Shown here in pieces: positions 1 to 10,941 of a DNA stretch of 64,000 nucleotides; within the stretch, counting starts at the first letter, position 1; each line of letters begins with the position of its first letter. Source of the DNA: Rickettsia endosymbiont of Lasioglossum villosulum (GTDB taxonomy: Bacteria; Pseudomonadota; Alphaproteobacteria; Rickettsiales; Rickettsiaceae); NCBI RefSeq assembly GCF_964026455.1, contig NZ_OZ032152.1, positions 806,001-870,000 on the forward strand, written 5' to 3'. The translations under genes were made by a program, and so were the position numbers. The notes under the pieces are model-generated. The model saw nothing but the letters and a program-made list of their open reading frames with translations. It was not told the origin of the DNA and did not search any database.

Positions 1-3000
1 TTGCTTGTCTCAATATTTACAAAAACTTGAGCGTTTCTTGAATCTTTTAAATTATTAAATATTGTTACCGGTACTGTAAATTCATCATCTGGAGCTACAA
101 ATAAAGGTAAGTTTGGAGTAATAATAATATCTGATTGTACTAAAACATCAGATTTGAAAGCTCCAGCAGCTTCAAGACTTGCTGATACTGCCATAACTCT
201 TAAAGTGCCGTTAAAGTAGCTTGGAATATCAAATTTAATTTCTCTTTTATCAAGATCTGCATCTAAAATTCCTGACCAGAATACTACGGGAGGCTGATCT
301 TTTCTTTTAAATGGATTAAGGTTTCTGCTAATATCCATAGCATAATCACCTGGAGGTGCTGCCATAGCTTTCATTAAAAATGAGCTTTCTGGCAATATTA
401 AATCCATAATTTGTGATGTGGTTACCTCAAGGGCTCTATTACCTATAAAATAATTAAGTGGATCAGGTGTTTGATAACCAGCAAACGATAATATTCCTTC
501 ATCAACGGCAAATATTACAATTTTACCAGGATTTTTAGTACTATAATTAATTGTTAGTTTCTCACCTGATTTTATCTTTGTAGGAAGTGCTAGTTCAATT
601 TCTTGATTATGTTTATGTACATCAGAGGTGAAAGGTACTACTGCATAACTAAATGGCGACATAAATATTTCTTTAGCGTCTAGATCCCTAACGAATTGTA
701 CGTTTACATATCCTTTGCCTTCAAAGTCATTAGGTATTTTGATTTCCTGAATAGTGTTATTTTCATCTGTTTTAAACCAAGTAAAATTATGCATCTTATC
801 AGTTTCAATAGTAATTAATCCATATCCTGTATAAGGAGTAATAATATTTAAAAGAATCGTATCACCAGCTTCATAAGAATCTTGATCAAGATTAACTGTT
901 AAATTAGCCTTTTCAGTTAGGTTAGCCGTAACATTGCCCTCACCTATTACCGAAAACTCGCTTTGAGCGAATATAGTTCCATCTTTATCTGTTAAATAAA
1001 TAACGTAATCGCCTGCTTCTTTAGTAGATATATTATAAACAAAGCCGTCTTCTGCTGTAATATCGATTTTATCAGAAGATATATTCGTCTCAATAGGAAC
1101 TGATTTATAGGAATAATTACCCCCACCATCAGCAACTAAATTATTTACATGATTAATTTTCTTTAAAGTAAGACTCAAATCAGGAACTGCTACTTTATCT
1201 GCTTTATTTGATATAGCAATGAACTCTATTTTTGAAGTAGTTCCTCTTTTGATATATTTTAAATCACTATCACTTTTAAAGCCTATTATGTAATCTAGCG
1301 GTGAAACTATGATGGATTTATTTGCATTTACACTTCTTCCTGAATCAGGCTCAAATCCATCTACTGAAAGTGTCAAATTAAAAGTAGCATTATAATATTT
1401 TTCAAGATTCAGTGTAAAAATAGCATCCCCTTTAGAATCGGTAGTAATATCGCCTAAGCGTTCACTAAAAAATTCTTTATTTTCTTTACTGCTGTAAAAT
1501 TTATAATCTTTAAAAGCAGGCACAAAGAATTGTGTTGGTCTAATATCGATATATCCGCTAACTTTCCTATTTCCTGCCGGCGTACCATAAAGATTTATAA
1601 GATTAACATTTGCTTTAAGGTCTTTAGGATTTGTCCATAATTCATCCTTTAAGTTATTGAAGTTTATGTTTATTTTCATGCGATCAGGCTGAAAATCTTC
1701 AACTCTTAAACTTATACTATTGAGATAACTATTATCACCCTTATTCCCCACTAAATATAAACTTACATTATATGTACCACTTAAAAATTCCTCATATGTA
1801 GTAAATAAATATTCAGTAAATCCATCTGGATTTAATGTTATCTTACCTTTATCTATTATTTGCCCACGAGGATTAGTTACCTCTACCGCTAGAGGTAACC
1901 CGTCAAATTTTCCTTGCCAATCGTTTTGCTTTAGGATAATACCTATATGTCCGTGTTCTCCTGGTCTATAAATTCCACGATCAGAAAACAGATAAGCCTT
2001 TAGTCCTTGATCAGAACTAACTACTCCTGATACGTCAAAACGAGAATAATTAACTTGGCGATCAACTCTTCCATAGGGCATAAATGAGAAATCATCGCTT
2101 GTGGTTAATATGTAAGCTACAGGCGTTTTTTCTTTACTAGAATCCTTAACATTAGATAAAACAGCATGCCCGTTGCTATCTGTCTCTTGACTTTCTATTA
2201 CCTCACCGTTAAGCCCTATAATATCAACTTTAACCCCGCTTGCTGGTTTACCGCTACTAATATATGAAACGAATATATTATGTGTTCCATCTTTATCGGT
2301 TTTCACTATTAGACCAAGATCAGTTACTAGAATTAACCTTTTATCTTGAGAAATTATATTACCTTGATTATCTTTAGCAAAAACTTTTGTCAAAAATAAA
2401 CCTTTAGAATAACTGCCTTTAGCTTCTAGATTAAAATATTTGCTAAAATCTAAATCAGTATAATGAGGTATATTTAAATTTTCAGAGTTAATTATTACCT
2501 CTTCTTGAAACACCTCTGAAATATTATATTCATTGAAAGAATATTCATTTATGAAAGTTGGGTTCCCAAAACTGTTATATCTATTTGTCTGACTAATCAA
2601 GTGATTTATTTCCTGCTGATTAATTTTATCAATCTCTAAATATAATTTATCTATCCCAAGAGAATAAACAGGCAGTACTTTTTCACCTGATAATGAGAGA
2701 ATAGAGCCGTCAGACATTAATTTAACTTCTCTAAGATTTTCAGGTATTTGCACTATTTGAGCATAATCGCTACCAAGCATCAAACCTCCTGATGCTTTAA
2801 TCCCGCTATTTACCTTAACAAGTAGGGATCTTGCAGAAATAGTATTGACCTTGAAACTATGCATGGTACTAACTTCTGGCACCGATGGCAGCAGCTCAAA
2901 ATTTATTTTCTCACTAGATTTAAGAATATCATCGGTTACTTCTTTTGGACTTTGCCATTTATAATCTTTTTTATTTGTTACTCCTAAAAAAGCTGGCTTG

Positions 3001-3944
3001 TCTTTTGGTAATAAAAATAGCTCTAAATGTTTTTTGAGTTCTTCACCTAAAACAGATGTGTTTGTAGTAATTACAATTATTTGCTGAGGCTTTAATTTTT
3101 CATCTTTAACGGTTGTGGCGGTAACATTAGTCACTTTTGAATATGATGATAAGCTGGGAATTAATACCTGCTCCTTATAAGAATATTTTATGCTATTTGA
3201 TGGTTTATTATTTTGTAAATCAACATTTTTATGAGCGAAATCCACACCACCATATAATGGCTTAACGCCATCTTTTAATTCAATAGATACTATATCTTCC
3301 TTATTAGTAAGAGTTTCTATATTAGCAATAATAGTAGCTTCAGTTTTATTTTGGTTGAAAGTAATAGAAAAAGGTAGTTTTTCTTTTGTTGAAATTTTTG
3401 TAAGCTCAATTCTTTCTTCAAGAGTTTTAGAGTCTATAGGATAATTAAATGCTATTCTAGCTTGAACAAATCTTTTGGAAATATCGATATTATCTTGTAG
3501 ATAATTCATCTCTTTAATAGTAGGAAGTAACGGCAAAGTTGTGAAGTTTATGATATTGCTTTTAAAATCGATAAAACTTGGGAAGAAATCTTTAGTATTA
3601 ACAGTAACTTTATAAGTTTGATTAGCAAGAAAGTTGCTTTCAGGAATGAAGCTTATATTATACCATGAGTCAAATCGCCATTCCCCTTTAATTTCAGGGG
3701 TAATCGTTAAAAACTCATTTACTTTTTGTCCCTCAACTCCTGTATTTCTTTGTGGCTTGGCACACCAATCTTTAATTCTAGTATCGCATAAACTAATATT
3801 TAAAGAATTCTGACCGGCAAGCAAATTTTCATTATCAAGCTTAAAATATAATGGTATTTTTTCATTAAAATTTGCTGCAATCACCTGAAAATTTATTAAA
3901 TATAACAAGATGGTAAATGTAAATTTACAAAAAATATTTTTCAT
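1..3944 (-). CDS. Alpha-2-macroglobulin family protein (N-terminal part, runs off window)
   Basis: Reading from an ATG at 3944 downward, the frame I translated stays open to the window edge, giving about 1314 residues without the C-terminus. The protein starts with a short basic/hydrophobic signal peptide (MKNIFCKFTFTILLYLINF...) ending near residue 23, so it is exported to the periplasm or outer membrane. It shows stacked macroglobulin beta-domains and the family hallmark DRGIYRPGE in the middle. Near the edge it reads APDDEFTVPVTIFNN, typical of the A2M domain. Bacterial A2Ms (YfhM type) trap proteases, usually through a CxEQ thioester; that region lies outside the window, so thioester status is unknown. 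Rickettsial homologues are about 1900 residues, so roughly 30% is missing here. No frameshift was noticed: both ends lie in the same frame. It stands alone, divergent from the toxin-like gene at 4296. Confidence 0.9.
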   Translation of the reverse strand, partial: MKNIFCKFTFTILLYLINFQVIAANFNEKIPLYFKLDNENLLAGQNSLNISLCDTRIKDWCAKPQRNTGVEGQKVNEFLTITPEIKGEWRFDSWYNISFIPESNFLANQTYKVTVNTKDFFPSFIDFKSNIINFTTLPLLPTIKEMNYLQDNIDISKRFVQARIAFNYPIDSKTLEERIELTKISTKEKLPFSITFNQNKTEATIIANIETLTNKEDIVSIELKDGVKPLYGGVDFAHKNVDLQNNKPSNSIKYSYKEQVLIPSLSSYSKVTNVTATTVKDEKLKPQQIIVITTNTSVLGEELKKHLELFLLPKDKPAFLGVTNKKDYKWQSPKEVTDDILKSSEKINFELLPSVPEVSTMHSFKVNTISARSLLVKVNSGIKASGGLMLGSDYAQIVQIPENLREVKLMSDGSILSLSGEKVLPVYSLGIDKLYLEIDKINQQEINHLISQTNRYNSFGNPTFINEYSFNEYNISEVFQEEVIINSENLNIPHYTDLDFSKYFNLEAKGSYSKGLFLTKVFAKDNQGNIISQDKRLILVTDLGLIVKTDKDGTHNIFVSYISSGKPASGVKVDIIGLNGEVIESQETDSNGHAVLSNVKDSSKEKTPVAYILTTSDDFSFMPYGRVDRQVNYSRFDVSGVVSSDQGLKAYLFSDRGIYRPGEHGHIGIILKQNDWQGKFDGLPLAVEVTNPRGQIIDKGKITLNPDGFTEYLFTTYEEFLSGTYNVSLYLVGNKGDNSYLNSISLRVEDFQPDRMKININFNNLKDELWTNPKDLKANVNLINLYGTPAGNRKVSGYIDIRPTQFFVPAFKDYKFYSSKENKEFFSERLGDITTDSKGDAIFTLNLEKYYNATFNLTLSVDGFEPDSGRSVNANKSIIVSPLDYIIGFKSDSDLKYIKRGTTSKIEFIAISNKADKVAVPDLSLTLKKINHVNNLVADGGGNYSYKSVPIETNISSDKIDITAEDGFVYNISTKEAGDYVIYLTDKDGTIFAQSEFSVIGEGNVTANLTEKANLTVNLDQDSYEAGDTILLNIITPYTGYGLITIETDKMHNFTWFKTDENNTIQEIKIPNDFEGKGYVNVQFVRDLDAKEIFMSPFSYAVVPFTSDVHKHNQEIELALPTKIKSGEKLTINYSTKNPGKIVIFAVDEGILSFAGYQTPDPLNYFIGNRALEVTTSQIMDLILPESSFLMKAMAAPPGDYAMDISRNLNPFKRKDQPPVVFWSGILDADLDKREIKFDIPSYFNGTLRVMAVSASLEAAGAFKSDVLVQSDIIITPNLPLFVAPDDEFTVPVTIFNNLKDSRNAQVFVNIETS

Positions 3945-4295
3945 ATTTGTAGTTTATGATTTATAGTTAATTCAATTATATATAAATAAAATTCATTAAA
4001 GCAATGAATAAGGATATTTTTTTATTATTTAGGCAACAATACTTACTATAAAACTAAAATTATTAATTCTTATACCACACTTCCTAGCATATTTAATATT
4101 CAGTAACTTAAAAGTTACGATTTATTAAATAATATTACTTTTTATTTAGATTAATATTTACAAATTTGTATTTTTGATTTAACTTTTAAGTATCTATTCA
4201 ATTTATTTTTATTAATAAATACTCACCTAGTTTAAACTCCTAGTTAAGTAAATTTCCTCGCTTAAAAATTCAAGCAATTAAAAAATATTACTTAT
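3945..4295. other. AT-rich divergent intergenic region
   Basis: About 350 bases of very AT-rich sequence between the divergent A2M and deaminase-like genes. It probably carries promoters for both, but I see no convincing -35/-10 pair. A short imperfect palindrome lies around 4105-4120 (AACTTAAAAGTT-like) and another around 4222-4247. No gene was found. Confidence 0.5.
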
Positions 4296-5033
4296 ATGTC
4301 GAAAGGAAAAACTACAAAAAGTGATCCTAAAAAAATTGAAGCAATAAAATTTGCTGAGGCACATGATTTAGCTGGAAAAAGAGAAAAATTATTTCTTAAA
4401 GCTGCACAGCATTATTATGAAAATAATAGTGATCAAACACATATATTCAAATATATTTATAATGGAGATGAAGAAGACCTTAAGAAAATAAAGGATAATA
4501 TAAAGGATAACCCAGCAATTGCAGCAGCTTTTAAAGCTAAACAAGATTTAATGAAATTAGAAGATGCTTTAACTCCTGATACTCCTGAAAAAAGAAAATT
4601 TAATTTAGCAATTACTAAAGCATTTGAAAAAGAACCTCCTTATACATTGATATATGATGGTCCATTAGACAATAAAGGACATGCTGAAATGCGAATTGTT
4701 GATTATTTAAGAAAAAGAAGCAGGGATCCTAATAACAAATTAAATAAAAAAATATATATAGGATTATCTAAACTTTGTTGTACGAGTTGTGATGTAGCAA
4801 TAAATAACTCAAATTTAGAATTTAAGATTAAAGGGAGTGACGGTAAAGAACATAGCGTTAATATTGATCCTACTAGAGGAGGACATGGGGAAGGATTTGA
4901 ATGGTCTGTAGTAAATACCATAAAAAATGATGACATAAAATTAAAAGCTTTTCTTGGTGACAAAGCATATGACATTTATAAAAAACTAACCCCAGAAGAG
5001 GCAAATATAGCACTTTACGGTATAGTAAGATAG
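4296..5033 (+). CDS. OTT_1508-like deaminase-fold domain protein (5' part of a frameshifted gene)
   Basis: The 245 residues show a nucleic-acid/nucleotide deaminase signature: HAE (H129, E131) and, after a predicted strand KKIYIGLSKL, CCTSC with C162-x-x-C165. These are the three zinc ligands and the proton-shuttling Glu of the cytidine deaminase-like fold. The spacing and the later GGHG (195-198) resemble the OTT_1508-like deaminase family first described from Orientia and proposed to be a toxin or effector domain. The N-terminal 110 residues are helical and charged. The frame ends at a TAG at 5031, but the sequence after it continues in another frame (IAENKLKVNGQKIELIQKED...) into the next ORF, so the original gene was probably one protein of about 790 residues broken near 5020-5032. 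The zinc site lies wholly upstream of the break and could still fold. No partner immunity gene was recognised. Confidence 0.75.
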   Translation: MSKGKTTKSDPKKIEAIKFAEAHDLAGKREKLFLKAAQHYYENNSDQTHIFKYIYNGDEEDLKKIKDNIKDNPAIAAAFKAKQDLMKLEDALTPDTPEKRKFNLAITKAFEKEPPYTLIYDGPLDNKGHAEMRIVDYLRKRSRDPNNKLNKKIYIGLSKLCCTSCDVAINNSNLEFKIKGSDGKEHSVNIDPTRGGHGEGFEWSVVNTIKNDDIKLKAFLGDKAYDIYKKLTPEEANIALYGIVR

Positions 5034-6667
5034 CTGAGAATAAGTTAAAAGTAAATGGTCAAAAAATAGAGTTAATACAAAAAGAAGATCCGGCAGCACC
5101 TTTTCATGAGAAACCAAAATTTGCCATGCAATACGCATACAATTCTGCAAGTGAATCGGAAGATAACCCAAAAAGAAATAACTTAATTAAAAAAAATAAA
5201 AATCCTACTTCCTCGCTTATTCCTAAAGCACCAACTACAGCAGCGTATGAAGAACTCGAGAAAAAATTAGCAGAACTAAATGCTCAACTTCAAATTAAAG
5301 ACCAAGAAATTGAGGATTTACAAGGTAAACTTACAATTTCTGAAAATAAGAGAAAGAATATTGATATAGATGTTAATAACAACGACACAACAAATAAAAA
5401 ACCTAGAACTAGTGATTTACTAGATCAAGGTTCAGATATTGACGTTGGATCACCATTATTAGATAATCAGAGTAAGACACAAACACAAAATTTAAAAATT
5501 TCGCCTGAATTAAGTCCATATAATTCACCTCAACAAGATAATGAGGAAATGGTTATTCCAGGTCCTGATGCTAGTACTCAACAAATACTGGATTTTAATC
5601 CAATCAAATATTTACAAAGCTTAAATAAAAATGCTAATAAAATTACTACTTCTAAAAATGATGAAGAAGATTTAGGTTATGAAAGTGAAGTACCCCATAC
5701 AAAAGGTCCAATTTCACCTAGTGCAGCACAAATTGATGAGTTTTCTCCTTTCTCCTCCCCTAGTACTCAATCAGGATTTAATAATTCTGATACTAATCTT
5801 ACTCAAGCTGAGAAAAAACACCTTGCTAATTTATTACAAGCCGAACTTGATGGTAATAATAAATATAATTTAACCGAGCGTTTGATTACTGAAAATAGTA
5901 ACCAAGAACTGTTAAACAAATTTGATAGAGAAGCAGTAATTACAGCTAATATAGATTTTAAAGCAATAGATGCTCAAAAGTCAGCAGAAGCCGGTAAAGT
6001 AGAAGTAAGAGGTGAGAAAGATCATTTAACAGATCACAAAGATAATACTCAAACATTAATTGATGAAATTCAAAAAGGTGTAATTGATAAAAACACTGTT
6101 ATAGCGATTGAGCGTAAGCAGTATGGTGATAATCTGAGCATGAAAGATGTAATAAAATTAGCAAACATATTAGAGCATAACGAAAAGAATCCTGATAATT
6201 CTATAACATTACCCAAAGAGTTAGAGAATACACCAATACTTCAAGATGCACTTTTATATAAAGCAGCTAAAGAACATGGTGTTAAGGTTATAAGTTTAGA
6301 GGGGAAAAACCTAGAGTATGGTAAGACTTCTGAGCTTCAGAATGAAAACCGAGAACAATATATGACGAATGTCATTAATGAGGTTCGTAGTAAAGGATAT
6401 AATATAATTGCTAATGTTGGTTCTAGCCATGAAGAAAGTCTAAAAAAAGCCTTAGAAAATCATCAAAAAGACAATATAGGATTTAGCAATATACCTAGAA
6501 AACTAAACCAAGAAACTATACCTAATGAAGTATTACAAAAAGCTTTAGCTATTGCAAAAGCAATTCCAGTAAAAATTATTAGTATAAACTCAAGAGACGG
6601 CAACAATATTTTACCACAACAATCCTTAACAAAAACCCAATTGAAAAGATCTAGCCAAATTAGATAA
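5034..6667 (+). CDS. C-terminal part of the frameshifted toxin-like gene: linker plus EreA/ChaN/TraB-like domain
   Basis: This frame is open from before 5034 and has its first ATG at 5126 (513 residues from there). From that Met, residues 41-73 form a short coiled coil. Residues 74-94 carry two basic clusters (KRK at 75-77 and KKPR at 91-94), resembling a bipartite nuclear localisation signal. Residues 95-225 are a Ser/Pro/Asn-rich disordered linker with repeated SP motifs. The C-terminal region has the order GEKDH (296-300), IERKQ, a helix with NREQYMTNVI (408-417) and VGSSH (431-435). This resembles the Glu/His/Arg pattern of the EreA/ChaN/TraB (Tiki-like) superfamily, often found as a toxin or hydrolase domain; the match is by motif only. 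It is most likely the downstream half of the 4296 gene. Whether it is translated alone is unknown. Confidence 0.6.
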
Positions 6668-6838
6668 TTAAAAAAAATATGTTGACCATTTCGACATTAA
6701 TATCGAAATAGTTATGACCAATCCGATATATGGTTATAAAATTTGAAAAATTAACTACGTTATTCCACAAAAGATTTGTTGCATGGCTCTGAGGTCATTT
6801 CCGCATAGGCATTGCCTGTGTGGATCATTCTCCCCTCT

Positions 6839-6936
6839 GTCATCCCATGATTTATTCACGGGATCCAGTTAAAAATACTAATAAAATTAGTATTTTTTAT
6901 TATTTTCTGGATCTAGTTCCCAAGCAACTAGATGAT
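6839..6936. repeat. Dispersed palindromic repeat, family C
   Basis: It begins GTCATCCCATGATTTATTC, carries the core ACTAATAAAATTAGT (itself a hairpin) and ends with a CTGGATCTAG arm complementary to the GGATCCAG arm. A near-identical copy is at 22209 and related ones at 26948 and 63015. It lies in the 530-base gene-free stretch after the toxin gene, next to a family A copy. Confidence 0.8.
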
Positions 6937-6945
6937 AAGGAAAAG

Positions 6946-7196
6946 GTAGACGAAGTTTAATTTAGAAAAGAGGAATCGGTCTTGAAGTTGATAACCGCAG
7001 CGTATATACTAGTACGTGAGGATTATCAGCAAAAGAAAATGATCAGCGTATTTTAAAAGTTCTAGACAAGATGAATTTTAAGGTGAGCCTGCACAACGTA
7101 CATCTTAGTACGTGAGCAAAGGCGAATCCTGCAAAATTCGCTTGTATAGGGCTTTATAAAATAGCTGAAGCCAATTTTTCAAATTAAACGACTACA
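6946..7196 (-). repeat. Dispersed repeat, family A, long variant at the dnaN stop codon
   Basis: Starts GTAGACGAAGTTTAATTTAG and ends CCAATTTTTCAAATTAAACG, the inverted ends of the family A element, but is about 250 bases long against 125-135 for other copies. It appears to hold extra internal inverted material, for example two TACGTGAG blocks near 7013 and 7112. On the minus strand its conserved end begins about 5 bases after the dnaN stop. Confidence 0.75.
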
Positions 7197-8336
7197 CTAT
7201 ACTTTGACGGGCATAACTACAAATATATCCTTAGGGCTTTCAGGGAATTTAATGAGTACAGGAGCTGAAACGCTTGAGAAATATAGCTCTACTAAATCTG
7301 ATTTTATAGCTTTTAGAACGTCTTCTAAATATTGCGGATTGAAGCCTATATCTAAATTAGTTTCACCACTATACTCATAAAGATTTTCTGTCTCTTTTGA
7401 AGAATTAATAACTTCTTTTGCATTTCCTCGTGCTTCCCCTATTGCACTGATCTCTAAAGCTTCGGTAGATAGTGATAGTTTCACAGCTCTGAACTTTTCA
7501 ACTGTTATTATTGCTATTCGCTCGATAGTATCGGCAAATATTTTGCGGTTAATTACTAGTTTTGAGCTGCTATTTTCTGGAATAAAGCTACTGTAATCAG
7601 GGAAAGTACCATCAATTAGTTTTGATAGCATAATAACATTTTCATTGCATATGAACTTAATTTTGTTACTACTTAAAAGTATTTCTATATCTGCATTTGC
7701 ATTTTTAGAATCTTTTACTATCTTTAAAATCTCTTCAGCACTCTTCTGCGGTAATATAACACCAAAATCCTCTATTTTTTCAGCTAACGCTACAGATGAA
7801 ACAGAAAGTCTATGCCCATCGGTACTTGCAGCATAAAACTCGCTATCTTTTACATGCAAATAAATGCCGTTTAGATTATATCGAGTCTCATCTAAAGAAA
7901 CCGAAAATTTCGTTGATTCGATTATTTTAGCAAAATCAGCACAAGAAATTTTAAAGCTAGCTTCCGGATTAATATTATCCATCACAGGAAAAGACTCTAC
8001 CGGCAGAGTAAATAGATTAAAACGACAATTTTTTCCTGTTATTTCAAGCCCTGTAGTACCTAAATCAGTTAAGGTAAGCTCTGAATCAGGAAGCTTTCTA
8101 ACTATATCATTTAAAGTTTTAGTGGAGACAGTAAGCTCACCCTCACTTACTACCTGCACTCCTATTTTTTGGCTTAAATATAAGTCCATATTGGTAGAGC
8201 TAAGCTCTAACAGCCCGTTCTTTGCCGATAGTTTAATATTTGCAAGCTCGGATATTACATTACGTTTTTCAACAACAGAACTTGCAAAACCGAGTGCTTG
8301 AACTAATGTTTTTGTCTCAACTATTACCTTTAACAT
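7197..8336 (-). CDS. dnaN: DNA polymerase III subunit beta (sliding clamp)
   Basis: A 379-residue protein of normal length for DnaN, made of three similar clamp domains (roughly 1-120, 125-245, 250-379). Family-typical stretches are visible: [15 protein letters not shown] at the start, [10 protein letters not shown] and ASTDGHRLS in the middle, and [21 protein letters not shown] at the C-terminus, where the VMPV/M-R/V ending is diagnostic. The clamp encircles DNA and tethers Pol III and repair enzymes. The start is the first ATG at 8336, with a family A repeat directly upstream separating it from pheT. Its stop is followed within 5 bases by another family A repeat. No lesions were seen. Confidence 0.97.
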   Translation of the reverse strand: MLKVIVETKTLVQALGFASSVVEKRNVISELANIKLSAKNGLLELSSTNMDLYLSQKIGVQVVSEGELTVSTKTLNDIVRKLPDSELTLTDLGTTGLEITGKNCRFNLFTLPVESFPVMDNINPEASFKISCADFAKIIESTKFSVSLDETRYNLNGIYLHVKDSEFYAASTDGHRLSVSSVALAEKIEDFGVILPQKSAEEILKIVKDSKNANADIEILLSSNKIKFICNENVIMLSKLIDGTFPDYSSFIPENSSSKLVINRKIFADTIERIAIITVEKFRAVKLSLSTEALEISAIGEARGNAKEVINSSKETENLYEYSGETNLDIGFNPQYLEDVLKAIKSDLVELYFSSVSAPVLIKFPESPKDIFVVMPVKV

Positions 8337-8366
8337 ATTATTATACTCCGAATAAATAAAAGAATT

Positions 8367-8495
8367 GGTAGACGAAGATCAACTTCAAAAAGAGCAAGAA
8401 GTATATAAAGCGAGGAGCGGAGCGTATATATAATACGTGAGCACCGCAGATCTTATAATACGACGTAGCCAATTTTTGAAGTTCTATCTACGTAT
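8367..8495 (-). repeat. Dispersed repeat, family A, overlapping the pheT stop
   Basis: About 129 bases with inverted ends and the internal conserved GGAGCGGAGCGTATATATAA / TACGTGAGCACCGCAG block. Read on the minus strand it begins within the last codons of pheT (TATACGTAG), so the final residues and the TAG stop of pheT fall inside the element. Confidence 0.8.
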
Positions 8496-10941
8496 ACACT
8501 CTTAATGTTCCTTGAAATTTCTGCTCAATATTGGCAATTAAATCTTTGCTGAATGAATTTAAATCATCTTCATTTAAAGTGCGATCATCAGCTTGAAGCC
8601 CTACTCTAATTGCAATAGATTTTTTACCTTTAGGTAATTTATCACCGCTATAAATATCAAATAATATAACTGATTTGACAAGCTTTTTATTAAAATTATT
8701 TATGTATGACATTATTTCACCAACTGGTTGATTTTCGTCAACAACAAATGCATAATCTCTAAAATTAGCTTGATAATCGGATATTATAAATTCATCCCTC
8801 TTGCCGAATTTAGCTTTAGATATAGGTAAATTCGTTATATTTAATTCAAACGCAAATACTTCCTCTTTAATATCATAATGCTTTAATATTTTAGGATGTA
8901 TCTGCCCAAAGTGACCTAATAAATTTTTCCCCAAGGCTAAATTTACCGATCTAGTCGGATGATAATATAAAGGTGTAGCATGATTTGATACAATACACTT
9001 CTCTATAGATAAACCGGCATAATCAAAAACAGTTTCTAGATCACTTTTAAGGTCAAAAATATCATAGCTACGCCCCATCGAATGAGGGTTTTTATTATTA
9101 TATGAACCGGTTAAAATTGCTGTTAAATAAGTCGCTTCGTTATTCAAATCTAAGAAATTTGGACCGACTTCAAAAAAAGCCATATCTTTTATAGAACGTG
9201 CAAGATTTTTTCGAACTATATCAAGTAAATTCGGCACGATAGTAGGACGCATATAATCATCCTCAACGCTTATAGGATTCAGCAAAAATAGCTCATCTTT
9301 TAGCTCAGTAAATAATTTAGCGTCCTTGCTATTCATAAACGAGTTGGTAACTACCTCATCATAACCTTTGCTTGCAAGTATCCTTTTAAAACTAGATATC
9401 CTTTTATGATCTCTTAAGCGGCTATTATCCTGCTCTAATTCCGGTAGTTTTATGCTCTCTATCTTATCATAACCATAAACACGGGTTATTTCTTCTACTA
9501 AATCTTCTAAAATATTTATATCATGACGCCAAGACGGAGGAGTTACTTTTATCACTTCATTTTTGACATCAGTTACAAATCCAAGTTTATTTAAAATTAC
9601 CTCTATCTCATTGATATTTAATTTAATTCCGGTGATTTTTTCTAGATAATCTACTGGAAAATCCAACGTTTTCTTTGCTGGTTCTTTTTCCCCAGATATT
9701 ACTATTTCTGATACTTCACCACCATCACATATTGATAAAATAAGATCAGTTGCTATATTTAAAGCTTTTTCGGTAAAGTTTCTATCAATATTACGCTCAA
9801 AGCGATATCTGGAATCAGTATCAATTTGTAGTCGCCTACCGCTCGCTGCAACCATCTTAGCATTAAAACAAGCAGCTTCTAGTAAGATATTAGTTGTATT
9901 ACTATCACAGCTACTACTAAGTCCGCCAATGATACCAGCTAAAGCTTGCACGCCATTTTCATCTTTTACAACTAGATCATTTTCATTAAGTAGATATTTT
10001 TTATCGTTCAGGGCGTGGAATGCGTCATTGCGAGGCTGCAAAGCAGCCGCGGCAATCTCGTTTTGTTGTCCTGAGATTGCATCAAAGCTATGCTCCTCGC
10101 AATGACGACTTACACTAACATCCCCCCTTAACTTATCCGCATCATAAGCATGCATTGGCTGACCGAAGCTATAGGACATATAATTTGTCACATCAACTAT
10201 GCTTGATATAGGCTTTACACCAATATTTTTAAGCAATTTCTGAAGCCAGTCAGGACTTGGTTTATTTTTTAAATTTCGTATTTCTCTGAACGTAAATAAC
10301 GGGCAAGCTTCTTTATCTTTTATATTAAGCTTTATTTTAGAGCTAAATGTACTTTTCACTTTGGGAATTTCTAACTCTTTAAGTGTTCCTATTCCCTTAG
10401 CTGCCAAATCTCTTGCGATGCCGTAAACCCCCAAAGCATCCCCACGATTAGGAGTGACATTAATAACAAATACCGGATCATCTAAGCCGTAACATTTAGT
10501 AAAAGACTTACCGATTACGGCATCTTTAGGTAACTCCATAATGCCCTCGGATTCAGAAGCAAGCAATAATTCCTCTTCAGAACAAAGCATACCGCAACTT
10601 TTTTCCCCTCTAATGTTAGATTCCTTAATCTTGAATTTGCCATTGGGAATTTCAACACCGATATTAGCTAGCACTACTTTAATACCGGCTCTAGCGTTGC
10701 TAGCACCGCAAACTATTTGCAAATTGCCGTTCTTGGTTTCAACTTCACAAATCTTTAATTTATCGGCTGATGGATGAGGTTTAGTGCTTACTATATATGC
10801 TACTTCAAACTTTTGTAGATCTGCCGCTTTGTCAATTATTTCTTCTACTTCAAGCCCAATAGCAGTTAGGCTTTGGGCAATTTCAGTAACCGAAGCTGAT
10901 GTATCTAAAAACTGTTTTAACCATGATAAGGTAAATTTCAT
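8488..10941 (-). CDS. pheT: Phenylalanine--tRNA ligase subunit beta, with an in-frame repeat-derived insertion
   Basis: An 817-residue PheT, the tRNA-binding and editing partner of PheS. The N-terminal EMAP-like tRNA-binding domain spans about 40-145 ([28 protein letters not shown]). The B3/B4 editing region lies around 205-400 ([19 protein letters not shown] precedes it; [21 protein letters not shown] follows). The B5 DNA-binding-like domain is about 430-500, and a C-terminal anticodon-binding domain ends in [17 protein letters not shown]. Residues 278-307 ([15 protein letters not shown]..., ending ARND-like) translate a family B palindromic repeat inserted in frame between conserved beta strands, so the gene remains open. 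Its ATG overlaps the pheS stop by 4 bases (ATGA), indicating translational coupling. The last residues and stop codon lie in a family A repeat. Confidence 0.96.
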   Translation of the reverse strand: MKFTLSWLKQFLDTSASVTEIAQSLTAIGLEVEEIIDKAADLQKFEVAYIVSTKPHPSADKLKICEVETKNGNLQIVCGASNARAGIKVVLANIGVEIPNGKFKIKESNIRGEKSCGMLCSEEELLLASESEGIMELPKDAVIGKSFTKCYGLDDPVFVINVTPNRGDALGVYGIARDLAAKGIGTLKELEIPKVKSTFSSKIKLNIKDKEACPLFTFREIRNLKNKPSPDWLQKLLKNIGVKPISSIVDVTNYMSYSFGQPMHAYDADKLRGDVSVSRHCEEHSFDAISGQQNEIAAAALQPRNDAFHALNDKKYLLNENDLVVKDENGVQALAGIIGGLSSSCDSNTTNILLEAACFNAKMVAASGRRLQIDTDSRYRFERNIDRNFTEKALNIATDLILSICDGGEVSEIVISGEKEPAKKTLDFPVDYLEKITGIKLNINEIEVILNKLGFVTDVKNEVIKVTPPSWRHDINILEDLVEEITRVYGYDKIESIKLPELEQDNSRLRDHKRISSFKRILASKGYDEVVTNSFMNSKDAKLFTELKDELFLLNPISVEDDYMRPTIVPNLLDIVRKNLARSIKDMAFFEVGPNFLDLNNEATYLTAILTGSYNNKNPHSMGRSYDIFDLKSDLETVFDYAGLSIEKCIVSNHATPLYYHPTRSVNLALGKNLLGHFGQIHPKILKHYDIKEEVFAFELNITNLPISKAKFGKRDEFIISDYQANFRDYAFVVDENQPVGEIMSYINNFNKKLVKSVILFDIYSGDKLPKGKKSIAIRVGLQADDRTLNEDDLNSFSKDLIANIEQKFQGTLRVYT
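10023..10108 (-). repeat. Palindromic repeat, family B, inserted in frame within pheT
   Basis: Has the GTCATTGCGAGG ... CCTCGCAATGAC inverted ends shared with at least eight other copies in the window. In the sense of pheT it is read as [16 protein letters not shown]..., the same reading frame as the copy inside the RND gene at 20570 (RHCEEQSDKAISGQ). This matches the known behaviour of Rickettsia palindromic elements, which insert into coding genes and are tolerated as extra surface segments. Confidence 0.9.

Noticed and set aside
5010..5040. Programmed ribosomal frameshift joining the deaminase and EreA-like ORFs
   Set aside because: No slippery heptamer followed by a clear structure was seen; the many other frameshifted genes in the window make ordinary decay more likely. 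Not excluded.
7864..8301. 145-residue plus-strand ORF antisense to dnaN
   Set aside because: Shadow frame of the well-supported dnaN gene.
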